Positions 14,006-14,434 of a stretch of DNA of 14,434 nucleotides are shown here, piece after piece. Below the pieces are notes generated by a model, which made no database searches, was not told the origin of the DNA, and was given only the letters and a program-made list of their open reading frames with translations. The translations under genes were made by a program, and so were the position numbers. Source of the stretch: Hyphomicrobiaceae bacterium. GTDB taxonomy: Bacteria; Pseudomonadota; Alphaproteobacteria; Rhizobiales; Hyphomicrobiaceae. The DNA lies in assembly GCA_020442225.1 (NCBI GenBank), contig JAGRKR010000156.1, forward strand, positions 1 through 14,434, written 5' to 3'. How positions within the stretch are numbered: position 1 is the first letter of the stretch; each line of letters starts with the position of its first letter.

Positions 14006-14434
14006 TCAGCGGGCGGCGGCGGACGCAGGCTGGCCGGCGGGCGTCGTCCGCCGTCTCCTGCTGGCGAGTTGCGAGCGCAGCAGCACGAGCGCCAGCACGG
14101 TGCCGAGCGCGAGCATCGGATACTCGAGCGGCAGTTCGTCGATGTGACGGAACACGGCATAGCCGCTCATCATCACCGCGGTCAGTGCCGCCATCAGCCG
14201 CTCGGTCCGCGTGAACGGCGTCAGGCCGCAATTGTAGATGGCTGCCGTCAGCGCGGTGAGGCCCACTGGTATGGCCACTGCCGAGCCGACAGCCCACACC
14301 CAGTTCTCCGGCTCGAGGATCACGGCGGGGTTGAACACCACCAGGAAGGGGATGATGAAGCCGGCGATGGCCAGCTTGAAGGCGGAGATCGAGGTGCGCA
14401 TGTAGCTCGCCCCGGCGATGCCGGCTCCGGCCAG
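14006..14434 (-). CDS. Fused TRAP transporter permease, C-terminal 142 residues (partial)
   Basis: This is the end of an integral inner-membrane permease; the gene enters from beyond base 14434 and stops at 14006. The first visible residues read LAGAGIAGASYMRT, followed by SAFKLAIAGFIIPFLVVF NPAVIL, which matches the late conserved block of the fused 4TM/12TM permeases that pair with TAXI binding proteins. About four hydrophobic segments can be seen (near residues 19-39, 46-66, 80-95 and 106-120), then a basic tail with RRRR. A visible ATG at 14401 is internal, since the frame stays open and family-like upstream of it. It forms an operon with the binding protein 51 bases downstream and would drive ion-coupled uptake. 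Confidence 0.85.
   Translation of the reverse strand: MAGAGIAGASYMRTSISAFKLAIAGFIIPFLVVFNPAVILEPENWVWAVGSAVAIPVGLTALTAAIYNCGLTPFTRTERLMAALTAVMMSGYAVFRHIDELPLEYPMLALGTVLALVLLRSQLASRRRRTTPAGQPASAAAR

Noticed and set aside
1..14434. CRISPR, toxin-antitoxin, phage-defence, secondary-metabolite or mobile-element system
   Set aside because: No regularly spaced repeats, small paired toxin/antitoxin genes, transposase, integrase, nuclease-helicase pair or synthase was found. The gene set is mostly metabolic, regulatory and transport.

Overview
The window is GC-rich, densely coding DNA typical of a chromosome of an alphaproteobacterium, probably of the order Hyphomicrobiales (Rhizobiales). The assignment rests on three things: high GC with long spurious reading frames opposite every real gene, a RuvX of the rhizobial type, and ruvX placed near pyrB with a divergent UPF0173 hydrolase, an arrangement I recall from that order. 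It holds ten complete protein genes and two partial genes cut by the window edges. I see no tRNA, rRNA, CRISPR array, insertion sequence, phage gene or origin. No stretch without a gene exceeds 300 bases; the longest is the 297-base gap between the two regulators near 3.5-3.8 kb.

Left part (1-5413). The 5' end of pyrB (minus strand) runs off the left edge. Then come a metallo-beta-lactamase-fold hydrolase (minus), an AidB-type acyl-CoA dehydrogenase (plus, divergent from the hydrolase), a MarR-family repressor (minus, convergent with aidB behind a strong hairpin) and an AraC-family activator with an arabinose-binding-like sensor domain (plus, divergent from the MarR gene). The minus-strand ruvX follows. 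These four genes lie between ruvX and pyrB and look like an accessory cassette: two enzymes and two regulators meeting at a repeat-rich intergenic region.

Middle part (5414-9649). ruvX and a UPF0173 metal-dependent hydrolase diverge from a 64-base gap that has overlapping, oppositely directed -10-like boxes. Next is a large membrane protein fused to a spermidine-synthase-like methyltransferase fold. It converges, with a 6-base gap, on an NAD-dependent epimerase/dehydratase. The epimerase shares a 104-base divergent control region with a ROK-family regulator that has lost its sugar-kinase residues.

Right part (9650-14434). The ROK gene converges on a two-domain protein made of a calcineurin-like phosphoesterase and a C-terminal half that I read as a probable (beta/alpha)8 barrel. 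Upstream of it, behind a good intrinsic terminator, is a TRAP transporter operon: the C-terminus of a fused permease followed by its TAXI-type periplasmic binding protein.

No complete undescribed system stands out. The items most worth checking are the phosphoesterase-barrel fusion, the dense GAAC/GTTC half-site cluster between the MarR and AraC genes, and the cassette that separates ruvX from pyrB.
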